Assembly (NCBI GenBank): GCA_903860195.1
Contig: CAIOPO010000153.1
Location: 1 to 36,834, forward strand
Direction of reading: 5' to 3'
Length of the DNA stretch: 36,834 bases
Source: an uncultured Opitutia bacterium
GTDB taxonomy: Bacteria > Verrucomicrobiota > Verrucomicrobiia > Opitutales > UBA953
This document shows positions 9,899 to 20,274 of this stretch, one piece after another. A program made the position numbers and the translations under genes. The stretch's first letter is position 1. Each line of letters opens with the position of its first letter. The notes beneath the pieces were generated by a model, which saw only the letters and a list, made by a program, of their open reading frames with translations, searched no databases and had not been told where the DNA came from.

Positions 9899-12268
9899 AT
9901 GGCGGCCGAAAGGATCATCCTACCCGACCTCTGGCAGCAGGAGGCCCTGCGGGCGCTCAGACTGGGAAGGGACGTGGTCCTGCAGGCCCCCACGGGCGCG
10001 GGCAAGACCCACGTGTTCGAACTGCTCGTGGAGGGCGGCCACCGGGGGCAGGCGGTGTATACGGTGCCGACCCGGGCGCTGGCCAATGACAAACGGGCCG
10101 AATGGTCAGGCCAGGGCTGGGACGTGGGGATAGCCACCGGCGACCTGAGCGAAAACCTCGGAGCCTCCGTGGTGGTGGCCACGCTAGAGACCCAGCGTCA
10201 GCGCTTCCTGGAGGGACGCGGACCCGACCTGCTGGTGATCGACGAGTTCCAGATGCTGGGAGACCCCCGGCGAGGAGCCGCCTATGAGACGGTGCTGGCG
10301 ATGGCCGGCAAAGGCACGCAACTGCTGCTCATGAGCGGCAGCGTGGGCAACCCTTCAGCGGTGGCCGAATGGCTCCGCTCACTGGGACGCAAGGTGGAGC
10401 TGATCGTGGAGACGGAACGGCCGGTCCCGCTCGAGGAAATCTCCCTGGACGCCCTGGAAGTGGGCGAGACGCCGGGAGCAAGAGGCTCGGTGGCAAGGGC
10501 CGTGGTCAGGGCCGTCCTGGCCGACCTGGGACCGGTGCTGGTGTTCGCCCCGCGGCGCAAGGCAGCGGAACAGTTGGCCGACGCGGTCGCGGCTGGGCTG
10601 CCGATGGGCTGCGGCCCCGAACTTTCGGCGGCGCAAAGATCGTTGGCGGGCGACCGGCTGACGCGTCTGCTGCGACAGGGTGTCGGCCTCCACCACAGCG
10701 GCCTGACCTATTCGCAAAGGGCCGACCTCGTCGAACCCTGGGCCAAATCCGGCCGGCTCAAGGTCGTGGTGGCCACGACGGGCCTGGCTTCCGGCATCAA
10801 TTTCTCGCTCCGCTCCGTGTTGGTCACGGACCGACGCTACATGTCCGAACAGACGGAACGGGAAATACGTCCGGACGAACTGCTGCAGATGTTCGGGCGC
10901 GCAGGCCGACGCGGGCTCGATGAAAGGGGCTATGCGCTGTGGACCGGTGACTCTCCCCGGCTCGGCGAAGCACGCGCGCTGCAGCTCCGTCGGGCGGAAG
11001 GACTCGACTGGCCCGCCTTCCTCTCGCTCATGCGGCGCGCCACGGACCCGATGGCCGCCGCCGAGGGCTTCGCACGCGCGCTCTTCACGAAGGACCCGCC
11101 TGACCTGGCCCTGGACCGTCTGGAGGAACTGGAAGATCCCGGCGCCACGGTGGCCCAGGGGCCCATCAGGAAGATCCGCGAGATCAAAGGGGCTGACGGC
11201 ACTTGGCAGCGGGAACGCCCGATGACCCGCGTGCCGCTTTCGAAGGCGCTCTACCGGGTCAAGGACACGTGGCATCCGGCCCCCACGAAACCCGATTCCA
11301 TCCGCCATCTTCATCACGGCACCCCTTGCAGACTCGGAACGTCGGACGCGGGCGCGACCTACGGCAGAACGGTCACACTGGCCCATTTCCCCTCCGATAG
11401 GAAAGCCGACCGGCTGGTGCCCGCGGAGTGGCTGCTGAAAGGCCTCCGCAAGCTGGACGGAGGTAGAACCCGCAAAAGGGACTGGCGGCTGGAGTCGCTC
11501 GAATCGGAAATCCTTCCCCTGCTCCCCGCCCTCACCGAAGGAGGCGTGGCCCACGGCGGGACCTTCATCGGCAGGGAGAGCGTGCAGGTGAAGCTCGATT
11601 ACTCGGACGTCGTCGTGGAGGCCTTCACGGACGCGTCGGGCGCCGCGCTGCTCAACCCCGAACGTCGCGAGGTCGAGAAGCGGGACATCGTGCTGTCCGA
11701 AGCCCTCGGCGGCGCGACGCTCCATTCAGCACGGGCCGGCCGGCTGTGGCGAAGGCTGGGACTGATCGACCTCAAAGGCCGTCCGACACGTCGAGGTGAG
11801 ATCGCGTCGCTCTTCCTGCACGGGGAAGGCCTGGCCGTCGCGGCCGCGCTCGAGGACGAAGGCTATGACGCCGAGGAACTGGCGTGGGACCTGGCCGAAC
11901 TCCGGGCCGGCGAACGCCTGGGCTCCTCGGGCCGCAACGCCAGCCGACTGGGGGCCCATTGCAGGCTGACCTACCGGTCCCTCACGGCCGAGGGCTATCT
12001 GCGCGACGGACTGCCGCCCGGGTTCGGCGAGGGCTGCGCGGAGACCATGCGCGCCTACGCGCTGCACGGCAAGCTGCCGCCAGCCGGCGAAGACGGCGCC
12101 GGAGCCGGTGACTACGAAAGGGCCGCCCTGGAATGGCGCAGCACCTTGCAGCTGGTGGCGCACGGACCGGACCACCCGTGGGAAAGATGGAGGGCGCTCC
12201 GGCGCGCCGCTTACGACGTGCTGCTGCTCCTCGGCGCGTCCACGCGCACGCGCATCAACGCCGGCTGA
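9899..12268 (+). CDS. Ski2/Suv3-like superfamily 2 helicase
   Basis: Walker A APTGAGKT, motif II VIDEFQM, motif III MSGSVGNP, GVGLHHSGLTYSQRADLVEPWAKSGRLKVVVATTGLASGINF, motif VI QMFGRAGRRGLDERG. Start reset to MAAERIILP. Confidence 0.88.
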   Translation: MAAERIILPDLWQQEALRALRLGRDVVLQAPTGAGKTHVFELLVEGGHRGQAVYTVPTRALANDKRAEWSGQGWDVGIATGDLSENLGASVVVATLETQRQRFLEGRGPDLLVIDEFQMLGDPRRGAAYETVLAMAGKGTQLLLMSGSVGNPSAVAEWLRSLGRKVELIVETERPVPLEEISLDALEVGETPGARGSVARAVVRAVLADLGPVLVFAPRRKAAEQLADAVAAGLPMGCGPELSAAQRSLAGDRLTRLLRQGVGLHHSGLTYSQRADLVEPWAKSGRLKVVVATTGLASGINFSLRSVLVTDRRYMSEQTEREIRPDELLQMFGRAGRRGLDERGYALWTGDSPRLGEARALQLRRAEGLDWPAFLSLMRRATDPMAAAEGFARALFTKDPPDLALDRLEELEDPGATVAQGPIRKIREIKGADGTWQRERPMTRVPLSKALYRVKDTWHPAPTKPDSIRHLHHGTPCRLGTSDAGATYGRTVTLAHFPSDRKADRLVPAEWLLKGLRKLDGGRTRKRDWRLESLESEILPLLPALTEGGVAHGGTFIGRESVQVKLDYSDVVVEAFTDASGAALLNPERREVEKRDIVLSEALGGATLHSARAGRLWRRLGLIDLKGRPTRRGEIASLFLHGEGLAVAAALEDEGYDAEELAWDLAELRAGERLGSSGRNASRLGAHCRLTYRSLTAEGYLRDGLPPGFGEGCAETMRAYALHGKLPPAGEDGAGAGDYERAALEWRSTLQLVAHGPDHPWERWRALRRAAYDVLLLLGASTRTRINAG

Positions 12269-12893
12269 GGACGGAGGCCGCGGCCTTCGCCATCTCGGCC
12301 GCTCCCGCCGTGTTGGGGTGCACGCGGTCCGGCAGCATCTCCGGATGCTCAGAGAGCGCGGCGTGCATGTCGATCACGCCGCAGCCGAGCTCCTTGGCCA
12401 GCGCATCGATGCGGGGGATCAGCTTCTGGACGTTCTCCTCGTTGATCCCGAAGTTCCCCCTGCCGGGCACCGGACACGGACGGCAGACGTAGACCTTGGG
12501 CTTCGACGGCAGGTCCTGAAATGATTTCACGAGATCATGGTAGTCGGCCGCGAATTCCTTCTCATGCTTCCAGTTGTGAGGCTTGGTGTCGTTGGTGCCC
12601 AGCATGATGACGACGACGTCCGGCTTCATCGCCAGGGAGTCGCGATACTTCTGCTCGTTCCAGTAGGGGAAGTCGCCCTTGCGCAGCAGGGTGCGCCCGC
12701 TCACGCCGAAATTCGCGACGACATGGCCGTCACCGAGGATCTGCTGGAGCTGCGAGGGGTAGGACTTGCCCCGCTGCGCGCCCACGCCCTGGGTGATGCT
12801 GTCGCCCACGCAGGCCACTTTGACGGGTTGGGAGGCACGGGCCGGCATGACGAGTGAGAGCAGGAGTAAGGCGAGGAGACGCGACATGGCCAT
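12255..12893 (-). CDS. SGNH/GDSL hydrolase with N-terminal signal peptide
   Basis: Signal-like MAMSRLLALLLLSLVMPARA, then CVGDSITQGVGA, MLGTNDTKPHNW, DRVHPNTAGAAEMA. Confidence 0.88.
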   Translation of the reverse strand: MAMSRLLALLLLSLVMPARASQPVKVACVGDSITQGVGAQRGKSYPSQLQQILGDGHVVANFGVSGRTLLRKGDFPYWNEQKYRDSLAMKPDVVVIMLGTNDTKPHNWKHEKEFAADYHDLVKSFQDLPSKPKVYVCRPCPVPGRGNFGINEENVQKLIPRIDALAKELGCGVIDMHAALSEHPEMLPDRVHPNTAGAAEMAKAAASVLSRR

Positions 12894-12944
12894 GAATAAG
12901 CCCGAAAGGGCCCGCTTTCCAAGGCCTTAAGAGATTTCTGCTCG

Positions 12945-13340
12945 CAGGTCGCCCCGGTACGGGCCATTGAGGAGGGACAGTCGTACACGCGCGTCCGCAC
13001 GGAGCGATCCGTGAGGAAAGTCCGGACACCACAGGGCAGGATTCCCGTCGCAAGCCGGGGCACGACGAAAGTCGTGACGGAAAGTGCCACAGAGAACAGA
13101 CCGCCCCGCAAGGGGTAAGGGTGAAAAGGTGGGGTAAGAGCCCACCGCTCCGAGGGCGACCGAGGAGGCAAGGCAAACCCAATCCGGTGCAAGACAAACA
13201 GGGGCCGTCATCAGGCCGCCCGCCGAGGACCCGGGTTGTCGCACCGCCGCAAGGCGGGTCCGCAAGGTCAGAGAAATGGACGCGCAGGGGGTCGGTGAGA
13301 GCCGCCCCGGACAGAATCCGGCTTACAGTGCGCGACTCAA
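12945..13340 (+). ncRNA. rnpB: RNase P RNA (bacterial type A-like)
   Basis: Conserved elements gaggaaagtccggacacc, agagaacagaccgcc, agggtgaaaaggtggggtaagagcccacc, gcaagacaaacag, ggtgagagccgccccggacagaatccggcttaca. Ends are approximate. Confidence 0.93.
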
Positions 13341-13344
13341 AGAC

Positions 13345-13374
13345 GAAGGGCCGGGCGGAGACGCCCGGCCCTTC
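13345..13374. terminator. Bidirectional hairpin between rnpB (+) and gltA (-)
   Basis: Perfect 13-bp stem gaagggccgggcg/cgcccggcccttc with GAGA tetraloop between convergent genes. No strong T tract on the + side. Confidence 0.7.
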
Positions 13375-13393
13375 CCCTTCTGCCGTCGCAGAA

Positions 13394-14692
<1,299 letters not shown>

Positions 14693-14725
14693 GGCGGGGA
14701 GTTCCGCCAGGACGCAGGGCTGCCC

Positions 14726-15370
14726 TCAGCGGACGGCCAAAGTCACGAAGTTCCGGTACAGTTGCAAGCCTTTGGCCTGACTTTTCTCCGGATGGAACTG
14801 GACCGCGAACACCCTGCCCTTCCGGACGCCGCTGACAAACCTTCCGTCGTAATCGGTCTCGCACCAGATGAGCGACGGATCGGTGTCGGGCACACGGTAG
14901 CTGTGCACGAAGTAAAAGGGCTCGCCGGCGACGCGCAGGCCCTCGGTCAGGGGGGCGCCGGGCCTGAATACGGCCTCGTTCCAGCCCATGTGAGGGATGC
15001 GCAGCCCCGGCCGGGAGGTGAAGCGCACGACCTGCCCGGGGAACACCCCGAGGCCGCGACGGTCACCCTCCTCCGAGCGTTCGAAAAGCGCCTGGAGGCC
15101 CAGGCAGACCCCCAGGAACGGGCGGTCCTCACGGATCCAGGCACGCAGGAAGGCGTCGAAACCGGTCCGCCCCAGGCAGTCCATGCAATCGGCGATGGCC
15201 CCCTGCCCCGGGAACACCACGGCGTCAGCTCCTTCGGCCTGCGCCGGGGCCGAGGCGAGGAAAGGATCAGCGCCGACGGCGGACAGGGCCCGGGCGACGC
15301 TGCGCAGGTTCCCCATGCCGTAATCGATGACGGCCACGCGGGGGCGGCGCTGTGCGTCGCTTCCGCTCAC
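14726..15370 (-). CDS. hisH: Imidazole glycerol phosphate synthase subunit HisH
   Basis: VIDYGMGNLRSVARAL, PGQGAIADCM, FLGVCLGLQALFERSEE, VHSYRVP, VFAVQFHPEKSQAKGLQLYRNF. Confidence 0.95.
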   Translation of the reverse strand: MSGSDAQRRPRVAVIDYGMGNLRSVARALSAVGADPFLASAPAQAEGADAVVFPGQGAIADCMDCLGRTGFDAFLRAWIREDRPFLGVCLGLQALFERSEEGDRRGLGVFPGQVVRFTSRPGLRIPHMGWNEAVFRPGAPLTEGLRVAGEPFYFVHSYRVPDTDPSLIWCETDYDGRFVSGVRKGRVFAVQFHPEKSQAKGLQLYRNFVTLAVR

Positions 15371-15371
15371 G

Positions 15372-15974
15372 TCAGGCCAGCGTGCCCTTGGTGCTCGGGA
15401 CGCGGCCTCCCTGACGGGGGTCGGCCTCGACCGCCTGCCTCAGGGACCTGGCGAAGGCCTTGTAGAGCGCTTCGGCGACATGGTGAGGCTCCTCTCCGTA
15501 CTCCAGACGCAGGTGGAGGTTGCAACCGAGGGCGTTGGCCAGTCCCTGGAAGAACTCGCGGACGAGGGCGATGTTGAAGTCCTTCACCATGTAGTTGGTG
15601 ACTTCGACCTGATAGACGAGCATCGGACGGTTGCTGAGGTCGACGGCGCAGCGAGCCAGGGTCTCATCCATGGGAAGGATGAAGAAGCCGTAGCGGCGGA
15701 TGCCCGCCTTGTCGCCGAGCGCCTGCTTGATGGCCTGACCGAGGACGATGCCGACGTCCTCGACGGTGTGGTGATAGTCGACGTCGGTGTCGCCGTCGGC
15801 CTTGACCTTGAGGTCCACCATCGAATGGCGGGCCAGGAGGGTGAGCATGTGGTCGAAGAAGGCCACGCCGGTGGAGATTTCCGACACGCCGGTGCCGTCC
15901 AAGTCCACCTCAAGGGCGATCTTGGTCTCCGCGGTGTCACGGCGGATGCTGGCCTTGCGGGACCCTGCGCTCAT
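15372..15974 (-). CDS. hisB: Imidazoleglycerol-phosphate dehydratase
   Basis: [61 protein letters not shown]. Confidence 0.96.
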   Translation of the reverse strand: MSAGSRKASIRRDTAETKIALEVDLDGTGVSEISTGVAFFDHMLTLLARHSMVDLKVKADGDTDVDYHHTVEDVGIVLGQAIKQALGDKAGIRRYGFFILPMDETLARCAVDLSNRPMLVYQVEVTNYMVKDFNIALVREFFQGLANALGCNLHLRLEYGEEPHHVAEALYKAFARSLRQAVEADPRQGGRVPSTKGTLA

Positions 15975-16005
15975 GCAGCCAAAATCCCCGCTGCAGGTTC
16001 CGATG

Positions 16006-17103
16006 TCAACCCTCGGCCGACCACTCGCGGGCCGCGGCCAGGAAGGCGTCGGCCTCGGCGTCCGTGCCGACGCTCACCCGGAGGCACCGCTCGGTGAGCC
16101 TGTGTCCCGGGAAACGGCGGACGAGGATGCGACGCGACTTGAGGAACTCGAACGCGTGCGCGGAGGTCTCCGACGAGGCGGGACGGCGTGCGGAAGCGGG
16201 CTCGGCGAGGATGAAGTTGCCGTGCGGCGGCACGCACCGCCAGCCGATCGCCGTCAAGGCGGCCACCATCCTCGCCCGCGTGCCGTTGACGCTGGCGACG
16301 GTGCGACGAAGCCAGGCGTCGTCCAGCAGCGCGGCCGCCGCCGCGGCCTGGGCCACGCGGTCGAGATTGTAACTGTCACGCACACGATGCAGCACGGAGG
16401 CGACCTCTTCGGGGCAGAGCGCATAGCCCGCCCGGAGGCCGGCCAAGGCGTGCCCCTTGGAAAGGGTGCGGGTGACCACGACGTTGGGAAGGTCACGCGC
16501 CAGGCTCACGCAGTCGTCGTCGGAAAAAGCGGCATAGGCCTCGTCGACGACCAGGAGCCCCGGAAACCGGCCCGCCAGCGCCGCGATGCGGGCGGAGGTG
16601 AAACTCACGCCGAGGGGCGCATTGGGATTGGTGAGGAAGAAGACGGCGGCTCCGCAGTCCGCGACGCGCGCGTCGTCGAAGTCCAGGTCATCCGAAATCG
16701 GGACCTTGATCACCGCGGCGCCCTGCGCCGCCGCCAGCACGGGATACAGCGAGTAGCTCGGGTCAAGCATGCCGACGGGACGCCCCGGGCCCGCATAGGC
16801 GCGGATGAGAAGGTTGAGGAGGTCGTCCGAACCGTTCCCGGCCACCACGCGGCCGGCCGGAAAGTCATGCGCCTTCGCGGCGGCCTCGCGCAGAGGCGAG
16901 GCGTCAGGCGAAGGATACAGCCGGAGAAGGGATCCGGCATCGCCCGCCGCCGTCCGCAGGGCCTCGATGGCGGCAGGACTGGGCGGATAGGGGTTCTCGT
17001 TGGTGTTCAGCTTCACCCAGCCTCCGCCCTGCGGCTGCTCACCGGGGACGTAGGCGGACATGGCCGCCACATGGGGATTGGGCTCGGGCGAAGGGCGCTT
17101 CAT
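16006..17103 (-). CDS. hisC: Histidinol-phosphate aminotransferase
   Basis: [65 protein letters not shown]. Confidence 0.94.
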   Translation of the reverse strand: MKRPSPEPNPHVAAMSAYVPGEQPQGGGWVKLNTNENPYPPSPAAIEALRTAAGDAGSLLRLYPSPDASPLREAAAKAHDFPAGRVVAGNGSDDLLNLLIRAYAGPGRPVGMLDPSYSLYPVLAAAQGAAVIKVPISDDLDFDDARVADCGAAVFFLTNPNAPLGVSFTSARIAALAGRFPGLLVVDEAYAAFSDDDCVSLARDLPNVVVTRTLSKGHALAGLRAGYALCPEEVASVLHRVRDSYNLDRVAQAAAAAALLDDAWLRRTVASVNGTRARMVAALTAIGWRCVPPHGNFILAEPASARRPASSETSAHAFEFLKSRRILVRRFPGHRLTERCLRVSVGTDAEADAFLAAAREWSAEG

Positions 17104-18848
17104 CGCGGGCCCAGCTTGGTGTTCACGAAATCCCGCAGCACGGCGCGCGTGCGCGCGGCGTCCGGCGAAGCCAGGACGCGCTGCGCCAAGGCATCAAGCT
17201 CGGGACGCTGGCAGTGGCGCAGCAGGAACCTCACGTCCGGAATGGCGGACGGCGACATGCTCAGCTCGACCGCGCCGAGGGCGAGGAGCAGCGGAGCCCA
17301 TTCGGGATCGCCGCCCAGCTCGCCGCAGACGGACGCCGGAATGCCCGCTCCGCCGGCGGCCGAGAAGATGGCGCGGAGGCTCTGCACCACGGCCGGATGA
17401 CAGGGATCGTAAAGCGAGGCGACCTTCCGGTTGCCACGGTCGACGGCGAGGAGATACTGGACGAGGTCGTTGGTGCCGACGCTGAAGAAGTCGCACTCCC
17501 TGGCCAGTCGTTCCGCGACGGCCACGGCCGAGGGAATCTCAATCATGGCCCCGAGACGCACGCGATGGGCCGGACGCACGCCCTCGGAGGCGAGGCCGGC
17601 CTCGGCCTCACGATAGGCCGCCTTGGCGGCCAGCATCTCCTCGACGCCCGAAATCATGGGGAACATGATGGACACGGGACCGTGCTGGGCGGCGCGGATG
17701 ATCGCGCGCAACTGGGGACGGAACACTTCGGGATGGGCCAGGCAGAGACGCACGGCCCGGAAGCCCATGAAGGGGTTGTCCTCCGGCTCCAGGACGCCCA
17801 GCCGCTTGTCTCCGCCGAGGTCCAGGGTGCGGAAGGTCACGGGCGAGCCCCCGGCCTGCCGGATGACCTCGGAATACTCCCGGTAAAGCTGCTCCTCGGA
17901 CGGCCAGTCATCGATCGTCAGGTAGAGGTTCTCGGTGCGATAGAGACCGACGCCACGGACGTGGAAGCTCCTGACGTCCTCCATGTCCGACGGACCGCCG
18001 ATGTTGGCCCGGAGCTCGAAACGCACGCCGTCCAGGGTGACGTCCTCGAGCCCGACCTCGGACATGATGCGGTCGCGGCGGGTGCGGATGACGAGCTCAC
18101 GCGCCCGGTAGGACTCCAGAGTCTGCGGAGAGGGATTGACGATGACGAGTCCGTCCTCGCCGTCGACCAGCACGAGGTCGGCGTCGGCCACCGCCGCCAT
18201 GAGACCGGTGACGCCCACGACCGAGGGAATGCCCAGCGCACGCGCCATGATGGCCGAATGGCTGGTCCTGCCGCCCTCCTCGGTGACGAAACCGACGATG
18301 CCCGCGGACTCGGCGTGGACGGTGTCACTGGGAGTGAGGTCGCGCGCGACCAGGACTCTGCCGCCGCCGGAAAGGGCGCCGTTCGCAGGACGGGCGCCGA
18401 GGAGATGGTCGAGCACGCGGCCGGTGACGTCACGGATGTCGGCCGCGCGGCCGCGGGTGATCTCCGACTCCATGCTCTCGAACAGGCCGACATAATGCTG
18501 CGCGCTCTCCTTGAAGCAGTACTCGATGTTGCGACGGCTGGAGCGAACCCGTCCCATGACGTCGTCCAGCAGCGCGACATCCTCCAGCACCAGCAGCTGG
18601 GCGTCGAAAATCTGGGCTTCGGCGTCGTTCAGTCGCGCCGCCACTTCGTCGCGCACCTTGATGACGTCGGCACGGGCGGCCGAGATGGCGGCATCCAGGC
18701 GGCGTATCTCGGCCTCCGGATCCTGGTTCTCGAGGCAGGGCACCAACGCCATGCCCCGGAACAGCACGTAGGCCGGCCCCCGCGCCACCCCTGCGGAAGA
18801 CGCGATGCCGGTGAGCCGGACCTCGGACCTGTGGCTTTCGGCCTGCAT
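17100..18848 (-). CDS. ptsI: PTS phosphoenolpyruvate-protein phosphotransferase (Enzyme I)
   Basis: VTEEGGRTSHSAIMARALGIPSVVGV, GVGLYRTENLYL, MIEIPSAVAVAERLARECDFFSVGTNDLVQYLLAVDRGN, SVCGELGGDPEWAPLLLALG. Overlaps hisC start (ATGA). Confidence 0.95.
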   Translation of the reverse strand: MQAESHRSEVRLTGIASSAGVARGPAYVLFRGMALVPCLENQDPEAEIRRLDAAISAARADVIKVRDEVAARLNDAEAQIFDAQLLVLEDVALLDDVMGRVRSSRRNIEYCFKESAQHYVGLFESMESEITRGRAADIRDVTGRVLDHLLGARPANGALSGGGRVLVARDLTPSDTVHAESAGIVGFVTEEGGRTSHSAIMARALGIPSVVGVTGLMAAVADADLVLVDGEDGLVIVNPSPQTLESYRARELVIRTRRDRIMSEVGLEDVTLDGVRFELRANIGGPSDMEDVRSFHVRGVGLYRTENLYLTIDDWPSEEQLYREYSEVIRQAGGSPVTFRTLDLGGDKRLGVLEPEDNPFMGFRAVRLCLAHPEVFRPQLRAIIRAAQHGPVSIMFPMISGVEEMLAAKAAYREAEAGLASEGVRPAHRVRLGAMIEIPSAVAVAERLARECDFFSVGTNDLVQYLLAVDRGNRKVASLYDPCHPAVVQSLRAIFSAAGGAGIPASVCGELGGDPEWAPLLLALGAVELSMSPSAIPDVRFLLRHCQRPELDALAQRVLASPDAARTRAVLRDFVNTKLGPR

Positions 18849-18890
18849 GCGAGGGTCAGTTCACCCCCGCAGGAAAGCGGAGGCAAGGCC

Positions 18891-19598
18891 TTATGCCTCG
18901 CCCTGCCCTGACTCCAGGAGCTCGTCCAGACCGGCCTCAGGGAGGGGCGAGGGCATGGGCATGGGGGGAGCGGACAGGTCGAAGGCGTCGGAGGTCAGAG
19001 GCAGATCGGGCTCATCCGGGGAGACGGACAAGGGGTAGTCTGGCTCGTCGCCGGAACCCACGGCCGATTCGACGTAGAACATCAGGCCGGAATATTCGGC
19101 AGGCACCGTGACGCGGAGCTCCACGAACACCAGCAGGAGCAGGCAGAGGTGGGCCGAAGCGCGGCCGAAACGCTGGGCGAAGGCGCTGAGCGAACGCAGC
19201 GCCTGCGCGACGCCGGCCTGCTGCCGGGAACGGAGATAGGCGGTCTGCGCCCGATGCAGGCGCATGCGCGACTGGAAGCGGGACCTCAGGTCGGCGGAGA
19301 CGCGGATCGCGTCACGGAGCCGGATGACCTGCGAACGGGTGGCCACTCCGTCGAGATAGGCGTAGGAGAGCTGGTCGAATTCGGCCAGCCCGGGAAGGTC
19401 GTTCTCACGGATCACGGCCTCGGCGGCCTCACGACTGGCCATGCCACGCTGCGCCCTGCGCAGGCGGACGCGCGCGCGGAACAGTTCCTTGCTCTTCGGG
19501 GAGGAGGCGACGAAGCCGCGCAGGACCTGCATGTCCTCCGGAGAGGCCGAGCCGTCCACGTAACGGACGATGAGGGACTCGATTTCGATCGGACTCAC
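18891..19598 (-). CDS. Putative membrane-anchored anti-sigma-like protein with duplicated N-terminal module
   Basis: GTG start overlaps the sigma factor stop (GTGA). Two related modules YVDGSASPEDMQVLRGFV...FRARVRLRRAQ and YLDGVATRSQVIRLRDAI...FQSRMRLHRAQ, then TM-like LCLLLLVFVELRV and an acidic/Pro-rich tail. Confidence 0.7.
   Translation of the reverse strand: MSPIEIESLIVRYVDGSASPEDMQVLRGFVASSPKSKELFRARVRLRRAQRGMASREAAEAVIRENDLPGLAEFDQLSYAYLDGVATRSQVIRLRDAIRVSADLRSRFQSRMRLHRAQTAYLRSRQQAGVAQALRSLSAFAQRFGRASAHLCLLLLVFVELRVTVPAEYSGLMFYVESAVGSGDEPDYPLSVSPDEPDLPLTSDAFDLSAPPMPMPSPLPEAGLDELLESGQGEA
19239..19574 (-). repeat. Intragenic duplication encoding two ~44-aa anti-sigma-like modules
   Basis: Residues ~9-52 and ~77-120 align without gaps around Y-V/L-D-G and R-x-R/M-x-R-L-R/H-R-A-Q. 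The repeat is at protein level. Confidence 0.6.
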
Positions 19599-20185
19599 TG
19601 CCTGAACTCCCCTCCCATGAGGTCGCGCAAGGCCTCGCGCGCCCGGTTGATGCGGCTCTTGACCGTGCCGATGGAAAGGCCGAGTTCTTCGGCGATCTCC
19701 TCGTAGGACAGGTTCTGCACGTTCCGCATCGTGAGAATCTGAGCATGCTCGGGCTTCAATTGTTCCATGCATTCGGCCACTTTGCGGACGAACTCATTGT
19801 GCTGGGCCTCTCCGCCCGGACCGTGGGAGCCGTCCGAGAGGATGTCGTGCAGGGTGGCGCCAGGGTCATCCCCCAGGTCGGCGTCCAAGGACATCGACTG
19901 GTCACGCTTGCGACGCCGCCAATACCAGTAGCGGTTACGAGCGAGATTGGTGCCTATCTGGTGAATCCAGGTCGAAAAGGTGGCCGTACCGCGGAAGGAG
20001 GCGAGCACCCGGTGCGCCCGAATGAAGGTGTCCTGAGTGATTTCCTCGGCGTCCTGACGGTTCCGAAGCAGGGAAAAGACCTTCGCGAAAATCCTTCCCT
20101 GATACTTCAGCACAAGCTCGTTGTAGGCGGAAAGGTCGCCCTTTCTGGCCCGGTCGAGCGCGGACTGGTCGGCTTCGGACTCCAT
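19595..20185 (-). CDS. ECF-type RNA polymerase sigma factor
   Basis: Region 2 (YNELVLKYQGRIFAKVFSLLRNRQDAEEITQDTFIRAHRVLASFRGTATFSTWIHQIGTNLARNRYWYWRRR) and region 4 (LKPEHAQILTMRNVQNLSYEEIAEELGLSIGTVKSRINRAREALRDLM). Start reset to MESEADQSA. Confidence 0.92.
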   Translation of the reverse strand: MESEADQSALDRARKGDLSAYNELVLKYQGRIFAKVFSLLRNRQDAEEITQDTFIRAHRVLASFRGTATFSTWIHQIGTNLARNRYWYWRRRKRDQSMSLDADLGDDPGATLHDILSDGSHGPGGEAQHNEFVRKVAECMEQLKPEHAQILTMRNVQNLSYEEIAEELGLSIGTVKSRINRAREALRDLMGGEFRQ

Positions 20186-20197
20186 AGGTCGCCTATG
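20183..20197. promoter_or_regulatory. Inverted repeat CATAGG-TCG-CCTATG over the sigma factor start codon
   Basis: Perfect 6-bp arms with 3-nt spacer. On the minus strand one arm contains the ATG and the other a weak AGG Shine-Dalgarno-like triplet. Confidence 0.45.
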
Positions 20198-20274
20198 AGG
20201 GGAAATGATGCTGACAAAAATGGTCTTTTCAACTGCTCTTTTGGACCTCCCCGGCTTCAAGTCGCCAGGCCCCA

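Noticed and set aside
12897-12912. Short GCCC-GAAA-GGGC hairpin upstream of rnpB
   Set aside because: Only 4-bp arms in GC-rich sequence; expected by chance, no supporting context.
17214-18911. 565-aa plus-strand ORF antisense to ptsI
   Set aside because: Antisense artefact of the Enzyme I gene.
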